Position numbers and translations under genes: made by a program
Origin: Elymus sibiricus
Lineage: Eukaryota; Streptophyta; Magnoliopsida; Poales; Poaceae
Length of the DNA: 64,000 nucleotides
Assembly: GCA_039707655.1 (NCBI GenBank)
Contig: CM077672.1
Location: 457,600,390-457,664,389 of the forward strand
Direction: 5' to 3'
In this document: in pieces, positions 12,391-24,443 of the stretch
Position numbering within the stretch: position 1 is the stretch's first letter
How the letters are laid out: each line of letters starts with the position of its first letter
The notes under the pieces: model-generated
Database searches by the model: none
Told to the model about the DNA's origin: nothing
Seen by the model: only the letters and a program-made list of their open reading frames with translations

Positions 12391-15057
12391 AACTATGCAC
12401 TATGCCTAGCTAGGGGCATAAAAACAATAGCGCTTGTTGGGAGGCAACCCAATGAATAAAATAAATTTTTGCTTTTTCTTTCTGTTCTTGAGTGTTTACA
12501 CAATTATAGCCTCTGTTATGATTGTATTTTTATGTTTTAATTAGTGTTTGTGCCAAGTAATGCCTTTGGGATGATTTGGAAGATAGTATGATAGATGTTG
12601 TTGGAAATCATAAACTTTTGCGTCCAGTGCGGGAATTTATAATTTTGGCTGGAGTGCCAGAACCTTCTGAATTTTTTACACAGTATTGATATATGAATTG
12701 TCCACTTTGTCTTAATGTTTTAGAATTTTTGGAGTTACAGAAGTATAACGTTAATTCAGATCTTTACAGACTGTTCTGTCTTAGATAGATTCTGTTTTTT
12801 GTTGCATAGTTTGCTTATTTTGATGAATCTATGGATCGTATCGGGGGGTATGAGTCATGGAGAAGTTGGAGTACAGTAGCCTTATGCCAATATTAAATAT
12901 GAATCAATTTACAACAGTACCTAAGGTTTAAGATTTGTTTGTTATACTAACGGATCTCACGAGGTTTCTGTTGAGTTTTGTGTGCTGAAGTTTTCAAGTT
13001 TTGGGTGAGACTACGATGGATAAAGGAATAAGGAGTGGCAAGAGCCTAAGCTTGGGGATGCCCAAGGCACCCCCAAGGTAATATTCAAGGAAGACTCAAG
13101 CGTCTAAGCTTGGGGATGTCCCGGAAGGCATCCCCTCTTTTGTCTACAATCTATCGGTAACTCACTTGGAGCTATATTTTTATTCATCACATGATATGTG
13201 TTTTACTTGGAGCGTCTTGTGATATAGTTTGTTTGTTTTTGTTTGCTTTTTAGTTTGTCACACTCATCTTTGCTGAACACACCTTTTTGAGAGGGACACA
13301 CATTATTCGTGATTTGTTAGAATACTCTATGTGCTTCATTTATATCTTTTGAGCTAGGCAGTTGCTCTAGTGCTTCACTTATATCTTTTAGAGCACGGCG
13401 GTAGTTATATTTTAAAGAAATAGTTGCACTCTCATGCTTCACTTATATCTTGTTGAAAGTCTAATGAATAGCAATGGTAATATGCATGGGTTATGAATTT
13501 GGTCCTGATATGATAGGTATTCAAGAGGGATATAATAAAAACTTTCATGTAGATCACTGAATATGATAAGTTTGATTCCTTGCAATAGTTTTGCGATATT
13601 AAGATGGTAATATGTAGGAGGTATTAGTAGATAATTGTGGTTTAGTAAGAATATTGGTGTTAAGGTTTGTGATTCCCGAAGCATGCACGTATGATCTGTG
13701 GTTATGTTAAGATGCTGGAGCATGATTTATTCTTGATTGTCTTCCTTTGTGTGGCGGTCGGGGGCGCGCGATGGTTAACTCCTACCAACCTCCCTCCTAG
13801 GGGCATGCATAGTAGTACTTTGCTTCGAGGGCTAATAAACTTTCACAATAAGTATGTGAGTTCTTTATGACTAATGTGAGTCCATGGATTGTACGCACTC
13901 TCACCCTTCCGCAATTTGCTAGCCTCTTCGGTACCATGCATTGCCCTTTGTCACATCGAGAGTTGGTGCAAACTTCGCCGGTGCATCCAAACAACGTGAT
14001 ATGATATGCTCTATCACACATAAGCCTCTTTATATCTTCCTCAAAACAGCCACCATACCTACCTATCATGGCATTTCCATAGCCATTTCGAGATATATAT
14101 TGCCATGCAACTTCCACCGTTCTGTTTTTATGACACACATCATCATTGTCATATTGCTTTGCATGATCATATAGCTGACATAGTATTTTTGGCTCAGCCA
14201 CCATTCATCATTTTTATACATGTTACGCTAGCATCATTGCACATCCTGGTACACTGCCAGAGGCATTCATATAGTCATATTTTTGTTCTAGTATCGATTT
14301 GTAATATTGAGTTGTAAGTAAATAAAAGTGTGATGGTCATCATTATTAGAGCATTATCCTAGTGAGGAAAGGATGATGGAGACCATGATTCCCCCACAAG
14401 TCGGGATGAGACTCCGGACGAAAAATAAAATAAAAAAAGAGCCATGAAAAAAATGAGAGAAAAAGAGAGAAGGGGCAATGTTACTATCCTTTTTCCACAC
14501 TTGTGCTTCAGAGTAGCACCATGTTTTTCATATAGAGAGTCTCCTATTTTGTCACTTTCATATACTAGTGGGAATTTTTCATTATAGAACTTGGCTTGTA
14601 TATTCCGATGATGGGCTTCCTCAAAAGCCCGAGGTCTTCATGAGCAAGCAAGTTGGATGCACACCCACTTAGTTTTCATGTTGAGCTTTCATACACTTAT
14701 AGCTCTTAGTGTATCCGTTGCATGGCAATCCCTACTCCTCGCATTGACATCAATTGATGGGCATCTCCATAGCCCGTTGATTAGCCTCGTTGATGTGAGA
14801 CTATCTTCTTATTTTTGACTTCCCCTTATTGATCTCTACCACCACAATCTATTCCACCTATAGTGCTATATCCATGGCTTGCGCTCATGTATTGCATGGG
14901 AGTTGAAAAAGCTGAAGCGTGTTAAAAAGTATGAACCAATTGCTTGGCTAAAACCGGGGTTGTTCATGATAAATATTTTGTGTTAAGAAGATGGAGCATG
15001 ACAGGATTGTATGATTTAGTCGGGATAACATTCTTTAGCATTTTTATTTTGAAAGAC
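12391..15057 (+). other. 3' non-coding region of element IV (left part)
   Basis: No ORF worth calling. It opens with the shared gcttgttgggaggcaaccc segment, has internal aagcttggggatg motifs near 13050 and 13106, and includes the conserved hairpin at 13112-13135. From about 13740 it is the reverse complement of the DNA at 46050-47110, so its 3' subtype is that of elements II and VII. It ends at the insertion of element V (TSD aagac, 15053-15057) and resumes at 28541. Confidence 0.75.
13112..13135 (+). other. Conserved hairpin (element IV copy)
   Basis: Same structure as 5789-5812, with one c-to-t change that leaves a G-U pair in RNA. Confidence 0.6.
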
Positions 15058-15619
15058 AGATACATCTCCAACGTATCTATAGTTTTTGATTGTTCCATGC
15101 TATTATAATATCAATCTTGGATGTTTTTATAATCATTTACAGCAATTATATATCTTTTTTGGAGACTAACCTATTAACTTAGTGCCCAGTGACAGTTGCT
15201 GTTTTCTGCCCTATTTTTGTTTTACAGAAAATCAATACCAAACGATGTCCGAATGCAACACAACTTTTTGGAGATTTTTTATTGGACCAGAAGAACACTA
15301 GAAGCTTCGGGAGGAGGCCAGAAGACCTCTGTGGGGCCCATGAGCCACCAGGGCGCGCCCCAGGGGAGGTGGCATGCCCTGGTGCCTCGTGGGGCCCACA
15401 GAGCTCCGTTTGACCTAATTCCAGCACTATAAATTCCCAAAAAATCAGAAACCCTCAGGGAAGTCCACGAAATACTTTTTACGCCACCACAAGCTTCTGT
15501 TCCAGAGAGATCCCATCCGGGATCCTTCTCCGGTAATCTGCCGGAGGGGGAATCGATCACGGAGGGGTTCTACATCAACCTTGCTACCTCTCTGATGATG
15601 CGTGAGTAGTTTACCATAG
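15058..15619 (+). repeat. 5' LTR of element V, left part
   Basis: Matches the first part of 27023-28540. It includes a TATA-like box at 15427-15435 and an intact GC-rich hairpin at about 15337-15400. The 3' LTR has lost about 50 bp at that hairpin. It ends with the copia target-site copy catag (15615-15619). Confidence 0.9.
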
Positions 15620-17211
15620 TGAAAGCACATTTGCTCCCTTGGTGGTTTTGGTAATTTATGCCAACATACATGTTGTTGGACTAATGCTTTCATCTAGTGA
15701 ATTTCAGACAAGTTCAACAATGGCGTGGCAGGGACAAGAGGACGTGGAAACCCTTCAAAATGCTAAGGACAAGGATTGGCAAAAGATCAAGACTCTACAT
15801 TTTTGGTTTAGTGATCCAAGATCACATTGAGTCCATAGGAAAGCTAATACTATTAAAAGGGAATGAGGTGTTGCTTAATGGTCTTTTTGCTCAAGTTCTT
15901 AGTGACAGTACTCCTAAACCCTCAACCACTCTCTCTATCTAAATATGTCCAAAACCCACATTCAAACTCGGCCCCACCAAAATTTCCTATCCGGAGCGAC
16001 CGAGTTCACCTAGACTTAGCCACTGCCAAAACCCTAACAAATCGGATCCACCGATATGGATCTCGGTCCCACCGAGATGGCCTTTCCAACTCTCTGTAAT
16101 CATTTGCACTTACTTCGGTCCCACCGAGTTTTGCAAATTGGTCTCACCGAGATGGCTTGCCAACTCTCTGTTGCCTTATTGCTTCACTTCGGTCCTACCG
16201 AGTTGATGTAATCGGTGCCACCGAGACGAGGTTTGCGCTAGCCATTGCAGTTTGGTCCATCCGAATTGTTCCTATTGGTCCAACCGAGATTCCTAACATT
16301 CATATCTTTTACACAGTTCGGTGCTACCGAGATTATGGTTTCGTTGCCACCGAGTTGGGTCAAAAGTGTGTAACGGTTGGATTTTGTGTGGAGGCTATAT
16401 ATACCCCTCCACCTCTTCCTTCTCAGTAAGGAGAGCCATCAGAATGTGCCTACACTTCCACCATACATTTTCTGAGAGAGAACCACCTACTCATGTGTTG
16501 AGATCAAGAGATTCCATTCCTACCATTTGAACCTTGATTTCTAGCCTTTCCCAAGTTGCTTTCCACTCAAATCCTTCTTCCACCATAGCCAAATCTGTGA
16601 GGAGTTGTTTGAGTGTTGGGAAGACTATCATTTGAAGCACAAGAGAAAGGAGTTCATCAACAACACACCATCTATTACCTTTTGGAGGGTGGTGTCTCCT
16701 AGATTGGTTAGGTGTCACTTGGGAGCCTCCAACATAATGTGGAGTTGAACCAAGGAGTTTGTAAGGGCAAGGAGATCACCTACTTCGTGAAGATCTACCC
16801 CGAGTGAGGCTAGTTCTTCATGGATGTAAGCCATGGTGGAATAGACAAGGTTGCTTCCTCGTGGACCCTTTGTGGGTGGAGCCCTCTGTGGACTCGCGCA
16901 GCTGTTACCCTTTGTGGGTTGAAGTCTCCATCAACGTGGACGTACGATAGCACCACCTATCAGAACCACGCCAAAAACCACCGTGTCTTCATTGCATTTG
17001 ATCTTCCATACTCTACCCCTTTACATTCCATACTTTTGCATGCTTTACTATTTCTGTTGCTCAATCTCTAGATATGCATGTGTAGAAAGTATTGGAGTGA
17101 TCTTAACTTGTGCCAAAATCTGCCTAAGTTCCAAGAGAAATTAAAATCTGCAACTCTACTTGGTTAAGTGTCTATTCACCCCCCCTCTAGACCTATCTCC
17201 TCGATCCCACA
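15620..17211 (+). repeat. 5' LTR of the copia element
   Basis: 1,592 bp, starts TGAAAGCAC and ends CCCACA. It contains a cluster of palindromic cggt/accg motifs at about 15990-16360. It is about 460 bp longer than the 3' LTR because of a deletion in the latter. Confidence 0.92.
16395..16403 (+). promoter_or_regulatory. TATA box of the copia LTR
   Basis: The sequence ctatatata lies just downstream of the palindrome cluster. The 460-bp deletion in the 3' LTR removes this box, so only the 5' LTR keeps a plausible promoter. Confidence 0.6.
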
Positions 17212-17213
17212 AT

Positions 17214-17225
17214 TGGTATCAGAGC
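17214..17225 (+). other. Primer-binding site, initiator tRNA-Met type (copia)
   Basis: tggtatcagagc starts two bases after the LTR. It is the standard copia primer-binding site. Confidence 0.92.
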
Positions 17226-17266
17226 TTTGGTCTCCATTGCCTTGGTTTCATCACCATTGGAGGGAG

Positions 17267-17650
17267 ATGGATGTGTCTACTTTGGGGAGTCTTAGACGTA
17301 GATTGTCGATTCTCAATGGGGAGTATTACAACTTTTGGAGGGATGAAATGCTTGATATCTTTGATGAGTTTAACTTGAGCATGTATATTCATAATCCTTA
17401 TGTGCCCCCTATTGATCTACTCATGAAGAGGATATTGACATGCTTCATAATTTTAGAACCGTCAATCTTATCATTAGAGGATTACCTAAAGTTGTGCTTG
17501 GATGTATGCAAAACTTTGAGTGTGCGTATACTCTATGGCATGACTTGGAAAAGCGATATCCCGATTACTCTTTAAAGAGTCTTGATGAGATTCTTCATAA
17601 GACTATTGCTTTTCACAAGATGAGTCCTAATGATCCTAAGTTTGATGAGA
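17267..17650 (+). pseudogene. Copia gag N-terminal fragment
   Basis: Starts at the first ATG after the primer-binding site (MDVSTLGS). It has the gag-type segment LNGEYYNFWRDEM, then a frameshift near 17430, and continues in another frame with LWHDLEKRYPDYSL. The rest of gag, including any zinc knuckle, and all of protease and integrase are absent. At about 17650 the frame runs directly into the linker that normally precedes reverse transcriptase. No function is expected. Confidence 0.75.
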
Positions 17651-19666
17651 CTAACGGCTCGCAAGTCGAGCAATTGCCACTTGATGTAGGAGATCAAGAA
17701 CCATCGGAAGCAATCCAAGACTTTCCCATTGGCAAGATTCGCCCTGTGGAAGTAAAGGAGAGTACCTTGTCTATTCAAGTAGAAGCCCCAACTTCACGTT
17801 AAGGTGAACGACAAGTTGACATGGAGGCATCCACAAGTGGAACACGTCAAGACGATGGGAATGAGGAAGTGCAACAAGATGATCCACCTCAACCTCCTTC
17901 TCCACCTCCACAAGCGAACAACAACAACATCAACAAAGAAGAAGAAGAAGATGATGATGATGAGGAAGCCTCACCACAACCCAAGCAAAAGCTACCTCGA
18001 GTTAGAGCAAGAGTCAACAAGAATCATCCCGTCAAACAAATACTTGGAGATATCCAATCCGGGAGAATCACTCGCTCTAAAACTCATTTAGCTAACTTTT
18101 GTGAGCATTACTCATTCATCTCTAGTGTTGAACCTTTGAAGGTGGAAGATGCTCTCAAGGACCCGGATTGGGTGAATGCAATGCACGAGGAGCTACACAA
18201 CTTTGAGAGGAACCAAGTTTGGACATTGGTTGAGAAGCCTAAGGAAGAGCAAAACATCATTGGAACCAAATGGGTGTTTCGGAATAAGCAAGATGAAGAT
18301 GGACAAGTTGTACGCAACAAGGCTCGTCTCGTAGCACAAGGCTACACACAAGTCGAAGGTATGGACTTTGGTGAGACCTATGCCCCCGTTGCAAGACTTG
18401 AGTCCATTCGCATTTTACATGCTTATGCCAATCACCATGATATCACTCTTTACCAAATGGATATTAAAAGTGCTTTCTTAAATGGTGAAATTGAGGAGGA
18501 AGTGTATGTTAAACAACCTCTTGGCTTTGAGAATCCCAAGAAACCTAATCATGTGTACAAACTTCGTAAAGCTCTTTATGGTCTTAAACAAGCCCCTAGA
18601 GCTTGGTACAAATGCTTGACAAAGTTCCTTCTTGAAAAAGGTTTTGAAATTGGGAAGATGGATTCAACTTTGTTCACTAAGAGGGTTAATGGATAATTAT
18701 TTGTATGCCAAATTTATGTTGATGATATTATCTTTGGATCTACTAACCCCTCTTTCAGTGAAAAATTTGGAAGGTTGATGTCAGAAAAGTTTGAGATGTC
18801 TATGATGTGTGAACTCAAATTCTTTCTTGGTTTGCAAATTAAGCAAACTAGGGAAGGTACCTTTGTTTCTCAAACAAAGTATACCAAGGACTTATTCAAG
18901 AAGTTCAACATGCAAGAGAGTAAAGGTATGAAAACTCCCATGCCCACGAGTGGACATCTTGACTTGACCAAGGATGGCAAACTGGTTGATCAAAAGGTTT
19001 ATCGATTGATGATTGGTTCATTGCTATATCTATGTGCCTCCCATCCCGACATTATGCTAAGTGTGTGCATGTGTGCACAATACCAAGCGGCACCAAAAGA
19101 GTGTCACCTTAAGGCTATGAAAAGAATTATGAGATACTTGTTACATACACCAAACTTTGGCATATGGTATCCCAAAGGATCTTCTTTCAATCTTGTTGGC
19201 TACTCTGATTCGGACTATGCCGAAGACAAGGTTGATAGAAAATCCACTTCAGGTACATGTCAATTTCTTGGTAGATCTCTTGTGTCTTGGTCCTCCAAGA
19301 AACAAAACTCCGTATCTCTATCTACTGCCGAAGCGGAATACATTGCCGCGGGATCATGTTGTGCTCAATTACTATGGATGACAGAAACTCTTAAAGACTA
19401 GTGTGCATGTGAAACATGTACCATTACTATGTGACAATGAGAGTGCTATTAAGATTGCACACAATCCCGTGAAACATTCTCGAACAAAGCATATTGAGGT
19501 TCGTCACCATTTCATTCGAGATCATGTTGAGAAAGGTGACATTGACCTTAAACATGTTCGTACCGACAAACAATTGGCAGAAATCTTTACCAAACCCCTT
19601 GATGAGAAAGTGTTTTGTCACTTGAGAAGTGTGTTGAACATCATTGATGCTTCAAACGTGAACTAG
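17651..19666 (+). pseudogene. Copia reverse transcriptase-RNase H (broken)
   Basis: A Ser/Pro/Asp-rich linker is followed by reverse transcriptase with [52 protein letters not shown] and the catalytic IYVDDIIFGS at about 18715-18744. RNase H follows with GYSDSDYAEDKVDRKST, STAEAEYIAA and LLCDNESAI, then the terminal TKHIEVRHHFIRD. Breaks are an in-frame TAA at 17800-17802 in the linker, an in-frame TAA at 18694-18696 just before YVDD, and a frameshift near 19400. All other sequence is in one frame, so the decay is modest. This is the copia lineage, since RNase H is last and no integrase follows. Confidence 0.88.
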
Positions 19667-21380
19667 AGGTTCATGTGGATGCATACAAGGGCATGAGCAT
19701 TCTTGACTAATCCATGATACCTTCATGATCATCTTATATCTTGGACATTTTGCTCCCTTGTATTGTATCTAACCTTTTGTAGGTACTTGGACAAGCTACA
19801 TGTCATAAGATTGCAACACACTCTTATCATAAGCAATCTTGTACAACTCAAGTATCAACAATTGATGGTGGAACAAGGAACAAGACAACCTAAACATATC
19901 CTTTGACAAACCTTTGAGATATGCTTCATTCTTGTCATTTTGGATATACATGTTGTTCCTTGCAAGTCTAACCCATGTAGGAAGCTTTACTCAAAGACAT
20001 GAGAGGATAGCTCCTAACTTCAACTCATGAGCATCGACTTCAAGTTCAACAACATGATGGACATCACCACCAAATCCCAATGTAAGTTATCACATCTTAG
20101 AGAAGCTTTACTCAAAGACATGAGCTAAAGCAACTCAACAAGATGTGAATACATTGAAATGCTTAAAAGAAAAATGGCAACCCCATTTCGAGCTTAAATG
20201 ATGAGTATGACCTATGATCAAGTGTTCTCACTTGACTCCTAAGTCAATATACTCTAACATAGGTGACCTAGTCGCCGACCCATCTAGATGAAGTTCTCTA
20301 GTGTTTCTTTTGCTGGTTCTCCTCTTGCTAGAGTGTTTCTATTTAAAAAAAAACTTCATCTAGACGTTTTCTTGCTTCTTTTGTGTGTTTCTTTGCTTTT
20401 TGCTAGTCTCACAGCAAATTCCTTGCAAATCCTTGTGAGAATTCCTTCGCCTAGTGAGCTGAGTTGACAAATTGTTCTACTGCATCAAACTCGGTTCCAT
20501 CGAATTGCTTCAACTCGGTGCCACCGATTTTGCTGCTCTAAGGAATTTTCTGTCAAATATTTTCTAAGTTTTTCTGCTCCAGCTCCACTCAATGATTCTT
20601 ATCCTCTATTTGCATCTAGAGCCACTCCATGGCTAGGTGTATCTCAAGGACCAAACCCACTTGATCAATAACCTTGAAGACCCTTCTTGGAAATTGATGT
20701 CAAAGGGGGAGAGAGGAATACATCAAAGCTTACCACTACAAAAGAGATGCACCTTACAAGAGGAGAGAATATTACATGTTTCTAAGAGGGGAGAAACATG
20801 ATTAGTTTGTTCTTTGGTTGCTTTAGTTCTCTCACCCTACCTACTCCCAATATCCAATGTCAGATTCAGGGAGAGTGGAAGTTCTTTAAGGGGAGACAAC
20901 TATTTCTTGCTTTTTGGGGACATGTCTGCTTCAAAGAAGTATTCACCTAGTGATACTCTACTCTACATGTCATCCCAATCTTGGTTTCTTGTTGATCTTG
21001 TGTCTTTTCTTGAAGAAGTTATCTTGTGTTTTCTAACCCTGTTTCCTCAAGTGTATTTCTTCAGGTACTTGACCAAGAACTTCAAGGTAAGTATATGCAT
21101 CACACTCATGTACATGATTGACCTCTTGCTAGTATATATTGTTTGCAAGGAGACAATCATGGACATGTGGACCCTATATGATATATATGTTTGCTCTGAT
21201 GCATATAGCCAAGATACATGTTGCATGTATATCTCCCATCTGGTATCATCATGTTATATGCACCTCTTCAGGGGGAGTTCAGGGGAGCTCATATATGTTA
21301 CATGTTTCCTTCAAAGCTTTTCATACAAACTTCTGCTAAATCTGTATTTGAAGCTTTGATGTATGTTGTCATCAATTACC
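19667..21380 (+). other. Copia 3' non-coding region
   Basis: 1.7 kb between RNase H and the polypurine tract. It has more aactcggt/accga motifs at about 20490-20535 and several purine tracts of ggggga type (20705, 20790, 20870, 21270). The ORF at 20814-21359 has no recognisable domain and is unsupported. Sireviruses often have such an extended region, sometimes with an envelope-like ORF; I cannot show one here. Confidence 0.7.
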
Positions 21381-21394
21381 AAAAAGGGGGAGAT
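21381..21394 (+). other. Polypurine tract (copia)
   Basis: The tract aaaaagggggagat abuts the 3' LTR. Confidence 0.88.
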
Positions 21395-22525
21395 TGAAAT
21401 CACATTTGCCCCCTCGGTGGATTTAGTAATTTATGCCAACATACATGTTGTTGGACTAATGCTTTCATCTAGTGAATTTCAGACAAGTTCAACAATGGCG
21501 TGGCAGGGACAAGAGGACGTAGAAACCCTTCAAAATGCTAAGGACAAGGATTGGCAAAAGATCAAGACTCTACATTTTTGGTTTAGTAATCCAAGATCAC
21601 ATTGAGTCCATAGGAAAGCCAATACTATTAAAAGGGATGAGGTGTTGCTTAATGGTCTTTTTGCTCAAGTGCTTAGTGACAGTACTCCTAAACCCTCAAC
21701 CATTCTCTCTATCCAAATATGTCCAAAACCCACATTCAAACTCGGCCCCACCAAAATTTCCTATCCGGAGCCACCGAGTTCACCTAGACTTAGCCACTGC
21801 CAAAACCCTAACAAATCGGATCCACCGATATGGATCTTGGTCCCACCGAGATGGCCTTGCCAACTCTTTGTAATCATTTGCACTTACTTTGGTCCCACCG
21901 AGTTTTGCAAATCGGTCTCACCGAGATGGCTTGCCAACTATCATTTGAAGCACAAGAGCAAGGAGTTCATCAACAACACACCGTCTATTACCTTTTGGAG
22001 AGTGGTGTCTCCTAGATTGGTTAGGTGTCACTTGGGAGCCTCTGACATGATGTGGAGTTGAACCAAGGAGTTTGTAAGGGCAAGGAGATCGCCTACTTCG
22101 TGAAGATCTACCCCGAGTGAGGCTAGTCCTTCGTGGACATAAGCCATAGTGGAATAGACAAGGTTGCTTCTTTGTGGACCCTTTGTGGGTGGAGCCCTCT
22201 GTGGACTCGCGCATCTGTTACCCTTCGTGGGTTGAAGTCTCCATCAACGTGGACGTACGATAGCACCACCTATCGGAACCACGCCAAAAACCACCGTGTC
22301 TTCATTGCGTTTGATCATCCATACTCTACCCCTTTACATTCCGTACTTTTGCATGCGTTACTATTTCTGCTGCTCAATCTCTAGATATGCATGTGTAGAA
22401 AGTATTGGAGTGATCTTAACTTGTGCCAAAATTTGCCTAAGTTCCAAGAGAAATTAAAATCTACAACTCTACTTGGTTAAGTGTCTATTCACCCCCCCCT
22501 CTAGACCTATCTACTCGATCCCACA
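21395..22525 (+). repeat. 3' LTR of the copia element (internally deleted)
   Basis: 1,131 bp. It matches the 5' LTR but jumps from the equivalent of about 16168 to about 16628, at a shared 'act'. The lost segment holds the TATA box and part of the palindrome cluster. Confidence 0.9.
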
Positions 22526-23528
22526 CATAGACCTACGGGTCCATAGTTAGTAGCTTGATAACTTCTTCTCTCTTTTTGATCTTCAATACAATGTTCTCCT
22601 TGATGTTCTTGGAGATCCATCCGATGTAATCTATTTTGGCGGTGTGTTTGTTGGGATCCGATGAATTGTGAGTTTATGATCAGATTATCCATGAAATTAT
22701 TTGAGTCTTTGCTGCAATCTTTTATGCATGATTATTATAACCTCGTATTTCTTCTCCGATCTATTGATTTGGTTTGGCCAACTGAGTTGATTTATCTTGC
22801 CATGGGAAGAGGTGCTTTGTAGTGGGTTCGATCTTGCGGTGCTCAATTCCAGTGACAGAAAGGGACATGACACGTATGTATCATTGCTACTAAGGGTAAA
22901 AAGATGGGGTTTATTCATACGTGAGTTTATCTTGTCTACATCATGTCATCATTCTTAAGGCATTACTCAATTCTTTATTGGACTTAATACACTAGATGCA
23001 TGCTGGATAGCGGTCGATGTGTGGAGTAATAGTAGTAGATGCAGGCAGGAGTCGGTCTACTAATCTTGGACGTGATGCCTATATACATGATCATTGTCTT
23101 GGATATCGTCATGATTATTTGCTTTTCTATCAATTGCCCAACAGTAATTTGTCTACCCACCGTATGCTATTTTCTCGAGAGAAGCCTCTAGTGAAATCTA
23201 TGGCCCTCGGGTCTATCTAAATCATATTACTAAAACCCTAAAAATATTGCTGCCATTTTATTTTTTTTATTTTTTTTGTATTTTTTCCATCTATCAATCT
23301 ATCACATACAATTTAATCTTGCAATTTACCGCCGAGAGATTGACAACCTCTCGTTTGCGTTGGGTGCAAGGGTTTGTTGTTTGTGTGCAGGTACTGCTAA
23401 CGAGGTGTTGTGTGATTCTCCTACTGGTTTGATAACCTTGGTTTCATAACTAAGGGAAATACTTATCTCTACTGTGTTGCATCATCCCTTCCTCTTCAGG
23501 TAAATACCAACGCAAGCTACAAGTAGCA
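22526..23528 (+). repeat. 5' LTR of element V, right part
   Basis: Resumes exactly after the copia element with the duplicated catag (22526-22530) and continues acctacgggtcc. It ends AAGTAGCA before the primer-binding site. With 15058-15619 it makes an LTR of about 1,560 bp. Confidence 0.9.
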
Positions 23529-23539
23529 GGAATAATTTC

Positions 23540-23556
23540 TGGCGCCGTTGCCGGGG
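23540..23556 (+). other. Primer-binding site, tRNA-Asp type (element V)
   Basis: The exact tract tggcgccgttgccgggg lies 11 bp after the LTR. Confidence 0.9.
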
Positions 23557-23741
23557 AGACATCATCAACATCTATCAAGTACCTTTGCACAAACTCTCAT
23601 CTCCTTGCATTTACTTTATTTGCCACTTACCTCTTGTTTTCATCTCCCCCACTTCTAAAAAGTTTTTACAAAAATACAAAAATATTTTCCGTTTGCCTTT
23701 TTCTCGTTTGCTTGTTTGCTCGCTTGCTTGAAATTGCTATT

Positions 23742-24443
23742 ATGGCTGATTTTGGTATGGAAAAAGGTGAGGATGGTAAAATTCCTAAAATCAAAATTCC
23801 TACCAATTTAGATACTAAAACTTTTGTGATGGGACATGGGAATATTATAGGGAAAAATGTCATCCAAGAATTCTTTAATTGCGTTGGAACTTTGTCTTGT
23901 GATGATACCCCTATTCTTAGTAGAACCAAGAATTATGCCGAAGCTATTTCTGCTCTTGTTCTTAAACTAGAAAAAAGATTTATTCATACCCATCCTACTT
24001 TGCAAAGATTGTTTTATGAGTTACCAGTTATAAAAAATCCTAAGGCTAAAAAGATAGCAACTCTTATCCTCATGAATGAATTTGATTACATAGTTCGAGA
24101 AGCTAGAGAAATCTTTGATTTTTATGGTATGAATCATGAAAAACCGGTGATAGATGAGATCTTATACAATGATGATTACTTGTTAAGATATTTGTTTCAT
24201 GACGATTGCACCTTTGATGAGAATACCAAAAAGGAGGTCCCTCCTTTAAATATAATCCAACAAGTTTTCAATGGTATTAATAAACAGTATTCTTGGATTG
24301 TAAAAGGGAATCAAGAGGGATTCAAGCATGGCCAACTTAGTAATGCTAAAATTTCCACGGATGATGTGTTTCAAATTGTCTTTGAAAAGCCTCCTGATAA
24401 GAACGTATATCTAGACAAGAAGAAGAAAGATGACAATACTTGA
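23742..24443 (+). CDS. Intact ORF of unknown function (element V cassette, 233 aa)
   Basis: The longest open frame starts at an in-frame ATG (MADFGMEKGEDG) placed where gag normally starts, about 185 bp after the primer-binding site. It runs uninterrupted to the family ending KKKDDNT-stop. I recognise no domain. Visible features are GNIIGKNVIQEFF near residue 29, a central helical stretch with YAEAISALVLKLEKRF and KKIATLILMNEFDYIV, and a lysine-rich tail. There is no zinc knuckle, protease triad, polymerase or integrase motif. The broken homologue in element IV (11503-12390) shows this is a family cassette and not a chance ORF. It could be a diverged gag/capsid-like protein, which structure prediction could test. 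Translation here is not shown. Confidence 0.7.
   Translation: MADFGMEKGEDGKIPKIKIPTNLDTKTFVMGHGNIIGKNVIQEFFNCVGTLSCDDTPILSRTKNYAEAISALVLKLEKRFIHTHPTLQRLFYELPVIKNPKAKKIATLILMNEFDYIVREAREIFDFYGMNHEKPVIDEILYNDDYLLRYLFHDDCTFDENTKKEVPPLNIIQQVFNGINKQYSWIVKGNQEGFKHGQLSNAKISTDDVFQIVFEKPPDKNVYLDKKKKDDNT

Larger units (their letters stand above)
15620..22525 (+). mobile_element. Ty1/copia element, Sirevirus-like, with protease and integrase deleted
   Basis: LTRs are 15620-17211 and 21395-22525. Flanks are catag at 15615-15619 and 22526-22530. The primer-binding site is of the initiator-tRNA-Met type and the polypurine tract is aaaaagggggagat. The coding order is a gag fragment, then directly reverse transcriptase and RNase H, which is the copia order with the middle missing. 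LTR palindromes of the CGGT...ACCG type and a long 3' non-coding region fit the Sirevirus group. The family name was not determined. Confidence 0.92.

Noticed and set aside
20814..21359. 181-codon ORF in the copia 3' region as an envelope-like gene
   Set aside because: Hydrophobic, but with no recognisable envelope features or signal peptide; codon pattern unconvincing.
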